Part shown: piece by piece, positions 44,377-58,075 of the stretch
Layout of the letters: every line of letters begins with the position of its first letter
Position numbering within the stretch: the first letter of the stretch is position 1
From: Paramacrobiotus metropolitanus
Lineage: Eukaryota > Tardigrada > Eutardigrada > Parachela > Macrobiotidae
Assembly (NCBI RefSeq): GCF_019649055.1
Contig: NW_026570369.1
Span: 186,001-250,000, forward strand
Reading direction: 5' to 3'
DNA: 64,000 bases
Position numbers and translations under genes: made by a program
The notes under the pieces: generated by a model
What the model was told of the DNA's origin: nothing
The model's database searches: none
The model's input: the letters and a program-made list of their open reading frames with translations, nothing else

Positions 44377-45561
44377 CATTAGCGTTTTTGTATTGTGCCG
44401 AAGTATGGTCGCCAAAATATCTCGTACCTAGTTTGCGGCAATATGAATATATCATCTAGCTCGCTGTCGTTTATTGCAGTGCCATTGTTGGGGAGTGAGA
44501 GGCAGCAGGAGACTTGGCTCCTGGGACAGCATCATTCGGACAGGAACTGAAATACCGCGGTTCGGCACCATGTTCGATGCTCTGCCGCAATAGAAACAAT
44601 TCCCCAGCACTACAATTTAAGACTAACAAGTAAACGGTCGCGCGCTCCCTTACCCAGCCTTCTGTGTAAGAATGTGCCGCAGTCCATTTTGCGACTAAGC
44701 TAAAATATCGGACTGTTGCACAGTGTACTGCGCCCCATTAGTTAGGAATTCTGAGTATGGGAGCGCGCGACTGTTTAATCATAAACTGGGAAAGTGTTGA
44801 GTGTTGACGTAGTGCCCTCTGCTGTACACCGTCACGGGTTTTGCTTATACTGCATACTGCAGAGATTGCTGCAAATGTGCTTCTTTCTACTTTGTGACCT
44901 TTTACGAAGAAGATACTTGTGCTTGTCCGAAGAATGTGCTTGTCTGAAGCTCACAATGATTTCATTGTTTCGTGCGCTAATATTGTGAATCCCATAGGAT
45001 CATGGAAAGCCACTCGCGATCGATGTTACATGCGTAGACACGTTAGCCGCAACATACATCGACCGCACCGCTGTTACAGCTGGAGCCGCTGCCGAAATTG
45101 CCGAGAACGCTAAGCGACTCAAGCACGCTTGGCTATCTCCGTGATACAACTTTGCTGCTGCTGCGTTCGAAATATACGGCCCACAGGGTGAAGGCGCGAA
45201 AAGCCTAGGGGACCGTGTAGGGCGTGGGATCGCTCAGGCTACCGGCCAACCACGTTCCAAAGAGTTTTTCCGACAGCGACTGTCCATACAGATTCAAAGA
45301 GGAAACGCGCTTTGCGTTATGGGCACCTTACCGGACACCGACGGCTTATCTGAAGTGTTTTTGTTGTAATTTTGCTGTTGTGTTTTCGTTGTGATGCTGT
45401 TAGAACTTCATAAACTTAAGTTAAAATAGTACTACTCGAAACGCACTTTAGATGCGTTCTGTAACATACAGAGCCGAGATTTCTGTAAAAGTGAATCTAC
45501 CAGTGGTGCAGGGCTGAATCTTATGGAGCGTTACAGAGCAACGAGACCAATATTGTGAATG

Positions 45562-45790
45562 CAAGCGCTCGATGAAGTCCTATGATCCTATGGCAGAAGG
45601 TTTTTAGATAATTTACATTACATTATTAGCATTATAATGCTAATAATGTAATGTAAATTATCTAAAACTTTCATTATAATGCTACTAATGTAATGTAAAT
45701 TACCTAAAACCTTCATTATAATGCTAATAATGTAATGTAAATTATCTAAAGCCTTCTGCCATAGGATCATAGGACTTCACCGAGCGCTTG
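45562..45790. repeat. 229-bp MITE-like inverted repeat with internal tandem copies
   Basis: The arm CAAGCGCTCG..GAAGTCCTATG..CATTATTAGC at the left is inverted on the right. The right side carries about three tandem copies of the ~58-bp inner unit (TAATGTAATGTAAATTA(T/C)CTAAA). Confidence 0.8.
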
Positions 45791-45827
45791 GGCGCTTGGG
45801 TAACTGTGCCTTTAAATCGCCAGTGCC

Positions 45828-45861
45828 ATTTGGTTTCAGTATAATTATACTGAAACCAAAT
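45828..45861. repeat. 34-bp perfect palindrome
   Basis: ATTTGGTTTCAGTATAA is followed directly by its exact reverse complement. Confidence 0.85.
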
Positions 45862-47274
45862 TACGATGCGTGTAACTGTGCCTACAGTCTCTTTTTCTGG
45901 CTTTCGTGCCCCCCGTGACGCTCCTATCAAAGAGCACTTGCTTCTGCGCCACAGACGTGTGCAATCAGCTCAGCCGGCGTCTGGGGGCATGGAATTATTA
46001 CGAAGCTACACAGTACACACCATCAAGGCAATAAGACTTTGGGCCTGCTCAATCCACTGTTGCAGTATAGTATACCGGAAATGTGGAATAATTCCTTTTT
46101 TCCAGTTTGAATCGTTTACTAATGACACTGCATCTTTATTTTCATTGCGATAATGTAACGTGTGATTTGCTGTTCGTACTGGTATTTGTCGTAATGGTCT
46201 TGCATTTTCTGGTATGTAAAGGTTACCAGAGTGTCTGGACATGGTTCAACGAAAATAACCGGCTCTATTTAAGTGGATATCTTGTGGCAACATTGAACAA
46301 AAATCAGCTTTTTCACGTGTGTAATCGGAAAAATCGTCCTAAAAGATAAACCGTGCGTCGCATGCTTTTGCATGCCGGGTTGCGGTGCCTTAAACGGCGG
46401 TAAGTAGCAGACCATCCAACCGTTCCGGGATGAGGCCATCTGCACGGTACTGAATGAGAAAAATAATCTAAAGCACGCTGCACCGGCAACGCCAGCGCGT
46501 CGGGTTACTTATTTTTCGCGCATTGCAGAACCGAAGTGCCCGTTCACAACCTCTCACACAGTCTTTCGCTATGTCCACAACATTTCGACAGAACCATTGC
46601 GTATACTACCTTCTGCTCCGTTCAGAACCTTATTCGATATTTCTTTACTGACATTCAGTTACACCGAGACCGGAAACAGAACGCACAATCCGAGCTTCTA
46701 AGGTGCCTCAGGCACCGCAAAATTGCAAAAAGCATTCATTACGATCTCCAATTCATAATTTGCTGCAACATCAACCAACTTTGGATCAAATTCTAAACCC
46801 ACAAGAAACAAACCTGCAAAACTGCTCGCGTTCGACGTTCGATTCCGCAGAATCGCAAAACTCCCGAATATAATATGCCCCGGCCAATTTGTTCACCTCC
46901 GAATATATTTACTCCAGAGAAACGGTTTACCAAAATACGCGCTCCTGCAACCTTCAATAAAACCTTGGGGCTCAAACGCTTCGTAAACTCACAGGCAGAA
47001 GCGTCTGGCGGACGGTTCATCCGCCCGGACGATTTGCCGGTTACCTATACAGGCTACACCACAGAAAAACCTCGTACAGGACAGACCGTGTTTTTCAGTT
47101 TTAAGTGTTACACTAGTATCCCGCGTCGTCAGCATTCCGAAGGTTGTCTCAGCTTTTCTTCCACAACAGTTAAAAGAGAAGCTGTGTCAAGTTTATGTGG
47201 AAAGCCATAAAGCCAATCTAATGTGGCTTGTAAGTATGCGCTAATCTATTCCAGCATCCAGCATAAGTGTCACG

Positions 47275-50200
47275 ATGGATGATCCCGGCTCTTCTGGTTT
47301 TGAGCCTGTGGAACGGATTTCGGTCGGCCAGGAATGGCCAAACACGCATAGTTTGATGGAGTTCCTTGATTCGTATACTGGCAGAACGAAGCAAGTCTTC
47401 CGTAAAGGCAATACGCAGTTCCGCTCGGACGCGCCAGGCGAATATCTCCGTCTGGAACTTTTGTGCGTACATGGAAAAAAAACTGGAGCGCGGAATCCTA
47501 CAGAAGTTCGCCCAGTTCAGAACACCTTCCGAAAAGATTGTCCTGCCCGGATTGTTTTCTACTATAGCAAAAAAGAAAATTGTATTCACTGCACGCAGAG
47601 CTCTTTGGAGCACAATCATGAATTGTTGGAGGCACTTCACTCCCATTATCCTTCTGTTCGACGATTATCAGCTACGGATCGTGAGAAGGCCAAACAGTTG
47701 CTACGCATGGGAACGAACGTGAGCGCGATTGTTGCTTCTATGAAGCAGAATACTGGAAAAGATGTTCGCCCGAAGGACATTCACAACATTCGGACTCAAG
47801 ATAAAGCAAAAATCCGGGGCGCAAAATCGGATGAGGAGATTTTGCAGCAAGGCCTGCAGAACGCAAAAGAAACGGACCCCGGGTTGGAAATTAGGCACTC
47901 CACAAACGCAGAAGGTGGACTCGACGTGCTTGTTCTTGTAACAAGCAAAATGAAAGACACATTTGCTAGGTATTTTGTAAATGTCATAAGAGCAACCGTT
48001 TTCTTCCGTATACATGATTTGTAGTCCACTTTAACTTGCAAAGAAGAGTGGCTTCGCACTAGGCAGGCCCTGTTTTCAGAATTATGTATGATGCCATACT
48101 GTATTGCGAAGTACGGAACACTGGACAAGGCAGTGTTCAGTACTGTTGTGCAACGCACCGCGACATTTCGTTGCGGGACGTTTTTTCGACAGGACATCAC
48201 GCAGTGAGACATTCTCAACCGAACGCCGTGTGGGAGTTTCGACGATAAGACATTTTGCCCATCAGCGAAACGGGTCATTGCGCTTACAAAACGACCGAAA
48301 ATTTAAAGAGTTACTTACACCAAAGAATAAAGCATTTAAGAAAACACGACTAAAGACACAATAGACACAATATATGGAACAAAATACCTAAGAAACCAAA
48401 CCAGATTCTTGAAAAATCCATGAAAAGCTAAGAACACCTAAAAAAACTAAGAAAGCTTAGAAAGGGTATGAAAATCTTAAAAAATCCAAGAAAGTCTAAG
48501 AATGACGCCTAAGTATAACCCAAGAAAAAGTTGAAAGAATCGGAAAGCTGAAAAATATATATGAAAGCCAAAAATAGAAAGCGTAAAAGCAACAAAACCT
48601 AAATGAAATCACGAACTTAACCTAAGAAGCCGAAAAAATGGCAAACATAAAAGAAAAAAGCCACAGTCTGGAAATGACGAGCGCATGTAAAACAGAGCGC
48701 GACGAAATAATTTGTGGCAACTTGTCGCATGATTTGGAAACACAAAGACAATTGTCCGTGCCGCAAGACGTGTGGTTTGTTTAGCCGATGGGAAATGTCT
48801 CAGAGCACGATGTCCTGAGCCGAAGTGTTCCAGCGTTTGTATGCCCGCGGCGAATTGTCTTCGCAGCGAAAGGTCAAGCATAGAAACTGAGTGCGGCAAA
48901 ATGTCCCGCACCTAGTTGTTCTGAGTGCGGTTAACAAGGATACCCGTTACTGCCGTTTTCTCGCGGTAATGAAATCCAAAGCTACAGAAAAGTTTTCCAT
49001 ATCGCGGTCGTGATAACACCCTTTCGGCAAAGGTTACGCGTACCATTCGGTCTTTAACGATTACTGGTTCACTTTCACTTTTCGATAAATCTTACCGCTT
49101 GAAAAAATTATTGAACCGCTTGACAACCAAGATGGATTACAGCTGTAGTTACACGCCACAGTATGGTTTAGCTATTAACTGCTTGATTTTAAAGTCGATT
49201 ACAGTATCTTCGGGTAAATACTATCGAAAACGTTGGAAGGTGTGGAGAATGTCAGATTCAAAAACGTAAAACTCTGTTCGTTTCAAAACGCGCTCTACGC
49301 AGTCTTAATGAAATCTGTAAATCTACCGGATGGTTTAAGTGCAAGCTGCGTACTGCAGCTTGAGCTCCCAGGACAGCGGGTATCTGCGGGGTGGAAACGT
49401 GGGAGGCAACAAGCAGCTCTTCAGCGCAAAATTCTTACTCAATTCTTTCACATTACGCTAAATAGCTGCACTGCTAGAACATTAGAGTTTTAATGGCAGT
49501 ACTTATTAAACCATGAGCTAGTTACCTAACCTATCTATTCAGATGTTGACTTTCCAGATAATTTAAATTAAACTATGATTTACAGATTTCCAGAAGTTTT
49601 GTTTATGGATGGAACATACAATGTAACAGCTGAGCGGTACCCGTTGTACGTGTTAGCAGCGCAAGACAACAACGGCTATACTAGACCAGTTGCCGTCGGT
49701 TTTGTTACAAAGGACAACAGCGAATTTATCGGAACTTTCCTAAGGTTGTTCAAATCAACGACTGCTGGCAAAAATGTCGCCCGTATATCAACAGTGTTCA
49801 TAGATAAAGACCGCAAAGAAATGGCTGCACTTAAGGCAGAACTGCCGGGAGTGAGTGTGCTGTTGTGTTGGTTCCACGTGTTGAAGAGCATCAAGCTTGA
49901 AGTGGCGGCATCGTGTGAAACTGGAAAACGCAAAAAAGAAATGTTTGTTGCCTTTCAATCATTGTTGTACTCTAAATCAATGGACGAGTACCACGTCCGT
50001 CTCCAAAACTTTGGAAAAATCTGCACGGAGGAGTTTTATGAGTACTGCGCTCGCAACTGGTTTCCAGTTGTGGATATGTGGGCTTTTTACAAGCGAAAAG
50101 AAGTCCGCGCTTTGGGTAACAACACCACTAACCGTGTGGAGGCTCTAAATCGCGCGATTAAATTGGTCTTAAGGTGGGTGAACTGTAACAAAGGCATGAT

Positions 50201-53200
50201 TTAAAGATCGTTATTTGCAAGTAACGATTGTGTGACAATTATGTCAGTTTTCATCGACTTGCGTGCCCGAGTGCGCTATCCACGGTGACTAAAACAGTTA
50301 ACCGTCTACGAGTTCACAACGGCAAGGCAGCCGGCTCGTCATGACGAACTGAATGTGCTGCTGATTTATATGTATAAGTTCACACCCCATCCCACTCGTG
50401 GTATCCGTTCGTAAACCACCGCCACTAAAATGATTAAATGCACATGTATTTGCACGGTGGAATTGCTGACAAATGCCCCTCTCTCTCCACGGTCGCCAAA
50501 TTTACTCACAAATACACGGTTTCCGCCACCTCTGACATCATCTATGGGCCATTTCGTACCACCCTACAAACCGGGCCTTTTTTGGTCACCGTGTTCTATC
50601 TACTCTGACATATGGAACGTGTACTCATGTCTGTATAATGCATTCAGTGTATTCTCTCCGTTATTTCGCTTGTGCAAGCGCTATGACTATAGCCGTTCGC
50701 AGTGTATTACCGCGTTCCATCGTCATGCCGGCTCAACCAAAGCCGGCTTTGCCGCGGCTCAAACGGCTTCGGCTGAGCCGTTACCATCTCTATGTTAGAG
50801 TACCTTATGACAACCGACATGATCTCTTTACAGATCTGTACAGAGAACTAATATGAAGACCTGCGAAGCTATTTCAACACTTGTCCGTTTCCTGGTAATG
50901 GCTGATGCGTCGTCGTTGCACTCCGACTTTAAAAACGTTACCAAGATAACATACGTCAATTGTGCGGAATTCGGTGCAGAACTGGAGCGTGCCGGAAAAC
51001 TCTTGACGGAAAGCGCTGTTCGCCTTCTTCACATTCAAATTAAAAAATTGAGGAGCGAAATAAATCATTATAACCTCCAAGAAGTCGATGAGGCAAACTG
51101 GACTCTTGCCAATACTCTTACGGATACGGTGTACATCATCCAGAGAGAACCTCAAGAGCAAGGCAGCGTCAGCGTTCAAAAGAGCGAAAGCCGACTAGTG
51201 TGCTCATGTTTTTTCAGCTGTACCTTTGGCTTGCCATGCAAACACGTCATGTACATCAGGGAAAAGACGTGTAACGCGTACATTCAGATCACGGACGCGA
51301 TTGGTCGGTGGCACCGTTCATTCTCTGGAGTTGATCCAGACTTTCTGCGCTCAGCAATCATAACTCATGCGGCATCTCATCTTGAGGATGACGACCTCGA
51401 AAACTTCGTGGATAGTGAAGTGGGTATTAAATCTCCGCTACCACGCGAAGCCCGATTTAGCAAGGCGCTCAGTGTCGCGAAAGAAATCAGTTCCGGTATC
51501 GCAGTTTATGCGGGGAAGCGCTACGATGAATATCTGCACTTATTGCATATCCTGGAGAAAGCTATTAAAGATGGTGTTTTGGGTGAAAACATTACGATAA
51601 CGGTAGCTACCTCACCATGCCAGCAGTCTCTCACCAATTTTGCGTCGACGGTTTTACCAGAAGAGGAAACTGCCAGCCGTAAAGTTGATATGGTTGTGAA
51701 TCTAGCCGCTGATACGGTTACAGAAAATGCAATTCCGACACTAACTTTTGTGGAAACAAGCGGTGAGGCTGACCACGGATTCGGCCAAGGTAATAATAAC
51801 AGATCGAAGTTTCGTTAAACAAGGCTAATTCCGATCGAGAACAGCATGTTAGAAGCTCATAAGCTCATACTGGTAAGGTCGGTGCAAAGTAATGTATGTA
51901 ATAATTATAAATTTAGCAGAAACGGGTGATGTGTTACGCCGTTCTTTAATAACTGCCTCGATAACTTTAAAGATGGCCGTTGGTGGCTCTGCGCTGACTT
52001 GGTTTTCTACTGTTTAGTGGGAAGATAGCTAGACAAAATTGTCGATCGCTTGCACAACTACTAACTGCTTTAATATTTTAAGTTAAGCAGAGCTCTCGAC
52101 TGGTTTTGCTTGTTCAGTAACGCGGCTAAGAGGGAGATCCCCACTAATCGCGTTCTCTGAGAAGTTAGAACATTTTACTGTTGTAGCCAAAGTATGACCA
52201 AATACCATTACCAGGAGTTGTGGTAAATTGTCTAGCCTAGCATATCTGATATTTTTCAATGGGTAGGAAGACGTGGAAATGCAGTCTGGCCGGTTACTCG
52301 TTAAGCAACCACTTAGTGAGTCCATGTACAGTTATCGCAGATATCGCTCGCTCTAAGAACGCGCATCAAATGCTTTTCGAATTACTGTAAAGTGTAGTTA
52401 CGCTAGCGCGGTTACTTAACGAGGTCGCTTCAAAACGTGAAATGTTAGAGGTTTATTTCAACTGCGCCAGATTCGGGCTTCAATTCTCCACGTTCATAAT
52501 CTTGAATTAAAATCAGGGCGCGGTTGTGTTTGCCCGGCACCAGCTGGCTCCCATACAGAAGGTCACCAGACAAAACGTTTCTACTAATTATTGAACACTC
52601 ATGACTTTTAATACAGTGCCATCGAACTAAGACGGTTAAATAAGCGGTTTAAAGCGTTTATAATTTAACAGTCACAGCTGTTGCACTTAGCGTACCTTGC
52701 ATATATTGTAGAGGCGACAACAAACAACACCAGCGAGGTGAAGACAGTGGCCAGCGAAGGTATCCTGGATCCGTTTGAAGCGATTCCTTTCAAACTCGTG
52801 GGCATGGCAATGAACCCTCCGGGAAGACCTAAAGGAGGAAAAAGAAAAGTGAAGTTCAATACTCCTGGGAAAAAGACAAAAAAGACGCGCTACGAAACGG
52901 CGGTTTTGGTAATAAAAAGCTGATTAGTAGGAACCGACAGGGCGGCGCAGATAAGTAAGGGAAATAATGAATTATCTGTTTACAGATCAGCGAAGATTTA
53001 GCACTGCCTTTCACCTCCGGCATCGGTGGCAATTTAGCGAAATCGGATCTTGGAGAACGTATGCCAGTCGGTACAAGTAATTCAGACGAGGTTCAGGATG
53101 TCGATTTCACGAAAGATCAAATAGAATCCAACGCTCTGGAAGCCATAAAGCAACTGGCCAATTATTTTTCCACGAACGCGGTTCAGCGGGTAATAGCTAT

Positions 53201-56200
53201 AGCGAAAGACCACCCAACAACCAGGCAGAGCAGGGGGATGCTAAGGATAGAAGATCTGCGGAGGGACATCATTTATCCTACAGATGGTCACGGTTGGAGA
53301 ATGTTTTTCCGAACGTTGATAAACCTAGGGGCCATAGCTCATGGTATGATGGAGTGGACAGTCGTACAGCTATGGTATCAACAGGCAGCCCCCTTTGGTG
53401 TCGAGATTGGCGGTAAGCGTGAAAAAAATAGGTTGTTGTCGTGACAGCGTGACAAAAAAAGCCGAGGCTGTTTCTTGGCGGCCGAAGCATACCAAACGTC
53501 TCTATGTTCAGCGCTTATAAACCTTTGTGTCTATCGGTCACCGCCACCTAACGCCCATATGCCCGGCCTTCTTACTATTGTATGCACACATGTGCCCTGG
53601 CCGTATATACTAACTATGGTGTCCACTGTCTACTGGACAGCGTCTCTCTTTATAAAGTGGTAATAAGCGCGGTAGCCATATACAAATGTTGTGCTGCCTA
53701 CTGACGTTTCAAAGAAGTACCTTTTTCTGTGGTAGTTCTAGGTCAGCAGTTTCCATTCCTAATAATTTTTAAAGCACACGTAAAACGGCTGTGTTGTCAC
53801 CGCCACCGCTACCCTATGTGAAAGGATGAAAGGGCGGTGTCCACTTATACTCGCCGCTTCAAGCAACAGTCGGTTTTTTTGGTTACCGATACGGCGGTAT
53901 TCTCCTGTCATTGCGCTATTTGTTGCTGAAATGATTCTGAGTACTGGCACCGCTCATGATGTTACAGTAATGGTCAGAGAGCATGCCACGAAAGAAAACT
54001 TAACGTTACCCGATTCGTGAAAAATGAAATTTGGAAACTGGATTAACGGTTGGCCAGCAACTCGTGTTTAACCGGTGGAGCCATGCAGGAAAGCGGCCAG
54101 CAGTTACCAAGATACTGGAAAACAATTGTTCGTAATGAGGTTTTCGCAGCGAAATACAGTATATTAGAACATGCAACATAAACAGCTGCATCGTCAATGA
54201 TGCAGTTGTTGTTACTCGTACTCATTCCCCTATCGGGCTGTGTGTCCAGAAAATTAGTGGTAATTTCATCTGACTTTTGTTTAGCCAGCTTTGTGACAGT
54301 TCGTTTCTCTAGCGGGCTCTGTGCACAAATACGTTCAATTGGCAGTTCGACCATTTACAGATTGTTTGTTGCTTGCGTATCGAGTGTCAGATATTGTATT
54401 GTTTTAACAGACTCATCTCTAACCAGAAACTGCAACTGGATAGCTTGCCAAGAAGTTAATTTAGGCTTGTGGCACTGGGCAGAAATCTTGGAAAAAGCTG
54501 GAGGTGGGTGGCTTGGCGAAACAACCATTACCGCCGCACTCAGGATTATGCATCATGAAAATCCACATGTTGGCGGATTTATTGACGTCGGTTATTTCAA
54601 CACGTTCGAGCTTGAATCCAGCCCGCAACTGACCGCAGCTCAGATGGAGAGAGCGCGAGAAATCATAAAGGTCTGGAGAGAAAACGCTATGTTGCACTGG
54701 TTTGATCCCGATAAGTCAGATTCGAAGAAGATCCAAGTTCTTAACCGTGGCGGCAACCATTGGGTCACGCTTACTAACGTCCACAACGGACCCGAAAATT
54801 ACGTTAATATCTTCGACAGTCTCATGATGTCTGTCACGACGTTTATGAAACAGGCCATTGCTTCGATCCTTCATCTTCCTCCCGCATTTGAAGATATCCG
54901 GTTGTACACGCCGATGGTGCAACGACAACGAAACGGTAAAGACTGCGGAGTATATTCGATAGCTTACGGCGACCTCCTATGCAGAGGCCAAGATCCGACA
55001 TATATGACGTTCGACTTGCAGAAGGTAAGCTCTCAAACATGATGGTAGTATTGGCTTCCTGATCTGTGCGTTGTGTAAAGTCCAGAAAGGTTTCAACGTG
55101 TTTCAAAATCGGTTTTAGAGTAGCCGCTACACCACGCAATCGTTACGTACAATGGGCAAATGCAAAACTGAGTAGACGTCGGGCTAGAAGAGTTGCACAA
55201 TTGGTTTTAACCGCTATATGTATTGGCCAGCGTTCACGCAGCTGTTCTGCGCATCGTACATCATTAATTTTTCTTCCGACATCACAGCAAACTATTTATT
55301 GCGTTTAGGTTTTGCACACGCAAAATAGAAAGTAAAGATGAGAAAAATATGCACGACACAATCCGGCAGGGAATCGGAATACCGTCTCGCTGCTCTATAT
55401 GACCTTAGCAGTCTTCCGCAGACGCTATGAGCGGAGACAGTTTTAAAACAGCATATGTACTCGCATGTTGTGATGGGCACGCTGGTCGTCAATAAGTAAT
55501 CTCATTACCGCTAGTTGGTTTTAAGCTGATTTGGTGCTTGTTCGTTGTTAATTGCTTTTCTAAAACTCAACGAGCCTCTCACATTTTTCATTTATATTTC
55601 TGCAATCGAACGACGTCTCAGACAAGTCTACTACATAAAATTTTTAAAATTCTAAATATCATACTGCGCTCAATAAATTTGTTTTTACTATTTCCATGCC
55701 ATTGACACCAACGGTAGATATCACAGAAAGCACGCTTCGTCTGTTTAAGTAAACGCACCGTCCTACGGATACAAGGCTCGTGTAAGGTCAATACTTGTGA
55801 TATGCAGTGGCACTACCGTTTGCGCAAAACGATGGCTACTTATATGTTTATCTTGCTGTCAATCTTACCTTGGAAAGGCAAAGATGGTCAAATGAACCAT
55901 CTCGGCGTTAACCAAATAACAGCAACTTTAGCTGCGTTATGTGATACTGTTGCAGGATAGTGAGCAGCCGTTTGAGAAATGCCGAAATTATCTCGTTGAG
56001 CGGCTTGAAGCAGGATCGTTCAGCCAAGGTACCGGATTCCCGTCTGCTGCCGATCGTTCCTACAGCTGCACAATTCGTCCAAGCTGGGAAAAAGCCAAGA
56101 TGGTCAAGATATATTGCTATTGTCGTATGCCGAAGATGCCAACCGAATTTTTGGATGCCTTCCACACTGAACCAATGATCAAGTGCGCAAACAAGATGTG

Positions 56201-56357
56201 TGTAATCAAGCTCTTTCATCGTACTTGCGTAGAAAAACAAATGGATCCGCGACCATTGGATAAAAACTGGCTTTGCAACTTTTGCAAAAGCGACGAAAGC
56301 CTGACAGTTTCCGATTTGGTCGAAAACTTGGATTTCGAGGAGATTGCCGAGCCGTAA
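47275..56357 (+). CDS. MULE transposase with Ulp1 protease and PHD finger, seven exons
   Basis: Exons 47275-47969, 49586-50173, 50834-51789, 52712-52908, 52986-53412, 54413-2 (54411)-55024 and 55956-56357 join through GT-AG introns in one frame of 1292 residues. Residues 64, 89 (Cys), 113 and 115 (His) form a FAR1/WRKY-GCM1-like zinc site. The DDE core has Asp240 (MDGTY), Asp305 (FIDKD), the CxxH pair Cys326/His329 and Glu417 (NRVEALNR). The SWIM finger uses Cys551, Cys553, Cys563 and His565. A GRPKGGKRK motif is at 784-792. The Ulp1/C48 peptidase has His1071, Asp1090, Gln1127 and Cys1133. The PHD finger (1213-1269) is C-x-C, C-x4-C, H-x2-C, C-x2-C. The transposase would act in the nucleus on the element ends. 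The protease may cut SUMO-like conjugates, and PHD may bind histone tails. No lesion is found. Confidence 0.88.
47970..49585. other. MULE gene intron 1 (1.6 kb)
   Basis: Donor GTATTT and acceptor TTACAG. The interior holds an A-rich low-complexity tract with recurring CTAAGAAA words (48300-48640) and no coding signal. Confidence 0.7.
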
Positions 56358-57036
56358 TCCGAGTGGTACGGAAAAGGTAGTTTGTTCAGTGGTTTTTTCT
56401 TTGGTTCGTGTCGTCCAAGGCTGTTACAGAATTTTTGTAACACTTTGTTGTGTTTCACTTTTTTTGGCTATCGAAATGTCCAGATGTGTATCCGGGATCT
56501 GTTTCGTTTCTTTTGTATGAAGCTTTTTTTATTGGCATGTTCTTCTATGACAGCGTCATCACTACATCCACATTGAAAGTAGTCCATTGCGTAGATGCTG
56601 GACGCCTGACGTGGTTGCATTTCGTCCCAGAATTACTGCTATACATAGCATTAAAGGAAGCAGCAGCAGTTATCGCGTTCGAGTTTTCTTAATCGTGATT
56701 AAAGATATGTTACCGAATTTTTCTCATAAAATTGACCTTTCATCACTAACGCCATCCATTCAGAAAGGTTTATCCTTGCTGCCAGATAATCAGAACAACC
56801 AACAATTCGCTACTAGTCTTTGGTAGTCACTCACCCACAAGAGGCTGAGGTGAAAATGGATTGAGGTGGAACTATCACCGTGGTAGTACGGCTAATCACT
56901 CAGCTGAGGTTCTGTGCAACAGAAAGGTCACTGATTTCCTAGCAGCTGCGTTTGCTGAGCAGTGGCAGCAGCTCGGTCAAGAACTTTCTTTAACAGTTTT
57001 ATTTGCTAGGCAAAACTGATGACTCGGACACTCAAT

Positions 57037-57245
57037 TCCTTACGGGATCTGTGCACTGGACAATAGAGAATGCTAGTCACTCATTCACCTAACGGGCTCT
57101 GCATTAGATAGTTGGTAGATTTGGTTACTCAGTTGCCTAACGACCTCGGTATACTGGGCAGTAGTTGTGCAGTTACTCACTAGCCTAATCCACTCTTTGT
57201 ACTTAATAGTGTTGTCAAGTCGGTTGCTCATTTACCTAACGGAGT
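57037..57245. repeat. Degenerate ~48-bp tandem repeat
   Basis: About 4.5 units share (G)GT(C/T)ACTCA(N)T(N)NCCTAACG(N)(N)CTC followed by a variable half. The location near the right end resembles the subterminal repeats seen in MULEs. Confidence 0.6.
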
Positions 57246-57662
57246 ACATGAATTGTATTACATAAAATCTGTAATTCTGTCATTCTTTCATTGGACGGAG
57301 GTGTTAGTTCGGATGTTCGGGCATTCTCGCACGTACCGGGCTTTTTCGCTGCACGGTAGTGGTAGTTCGGTATTTGCTCACGTGCAGTACTTCTGCTCGA
57401 TGGCAACCCAGGCAGCGGTAAACATACGGGCAATTTCTTATATGAGGGGATGTCGGTAGTGTATGTACCATTAATAATGTAATGTACTAAATAATCCCTG
57501 TACTTTCTGCTGCTGCTGCTTTCTGCGGCGCGGTACATAAGCACCATGCACAGCCACGCCAAAGTCGGGCCGGCTGACGTCAGCAAGTGCAGGGATTACT
57601 TAGGTACTGAAATCCCTACATTTACTTGAGCAATTACAATATTATATAATACTGTGGGATTG

Positions 57663-57768
57663 CTGCGCAGTGTATTGGATTTTTATATACAGAGTGTATA
57701 TTCCGTACAACGTATTTACAATGTATTAGTATGCAGAACGTATACTAAAAACCCAATACACTGCGCAG
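57663..57768. repeat. 106-bp MITE-like palindrome
   Basis: CTGCGCAGTGTATTGG at the left is inverted as CCAATACACTGCGCAG at the right; the arms then continue imperfectly (TATAC...GTATA). Confidence 0.8.
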
Positions 57769-58075
57769 AAACCCCCTATGCTGGACTTTAGTGAACAGTT
57801 GTGACTTGTAATGTACAGACCATGAAGAAAGAAAGGACCTAAACTTTCGTAAACCTTTTTTTAGTTGGTTTACATGGCAACATTGTTTGGTTAAAAAGCT
57901 ATGACGATTTACGAAGTGGCTATGCGCAGGAGTATCGTACTGCGGTGCTGTTCTGCGCATGGTACGTTACATAGCAACCTTTAATACCGTACAACAGTAA
58001 AGTAAAGTGCAACCGTACCGTACTTGCATGACAACGGGTGCGACCAACATGTTTTCCATCGCTATTACAAGCAAA

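Larger units (their letters stand above)
44377..47274. other. Left non-coding arm of the MULE
   Basis: No gene is recognised. A 111-codon frame at 46875-47207 has no family features and is probably 5' leader or chance. The arm contains a 229-bp inverted-repeat unit (45562-45790) and a 34-bp perfect palindrome. Confidence 0.45.
56358..58075. other. Right non-coding arm of the MULE
   Basis: This is 3' flank of the transposase gene with a 48-bp degenerate tandem (57037-57245) and a 106-bp palindromic unit (57663-57768). No gene is seen. Confidence 0.5.

Noticed and set aside
46875-47207. 111-codon frame upstream of the MULE gene as an extra exon or gene
   Set aside because: No domain is visible, and the MULE protein already starts with a suitable ATG at 47275.
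47218-47646. 142-codon minus-strand frame opposite the MULE first exon
   Set aside because: The plus strand encodes the zinc-site domain with ligands; the antisense frame has no features.
54197-54410. N-terminal extension MMQLLLLVLIPLSGC as a signal peptide for the Ulp1 exon
   Set aside because: It lies upstream of an in-phase splice acceptor at 54409-54410, and the nuclear element protein joins there; the hydrophobic stretch is probably intron.
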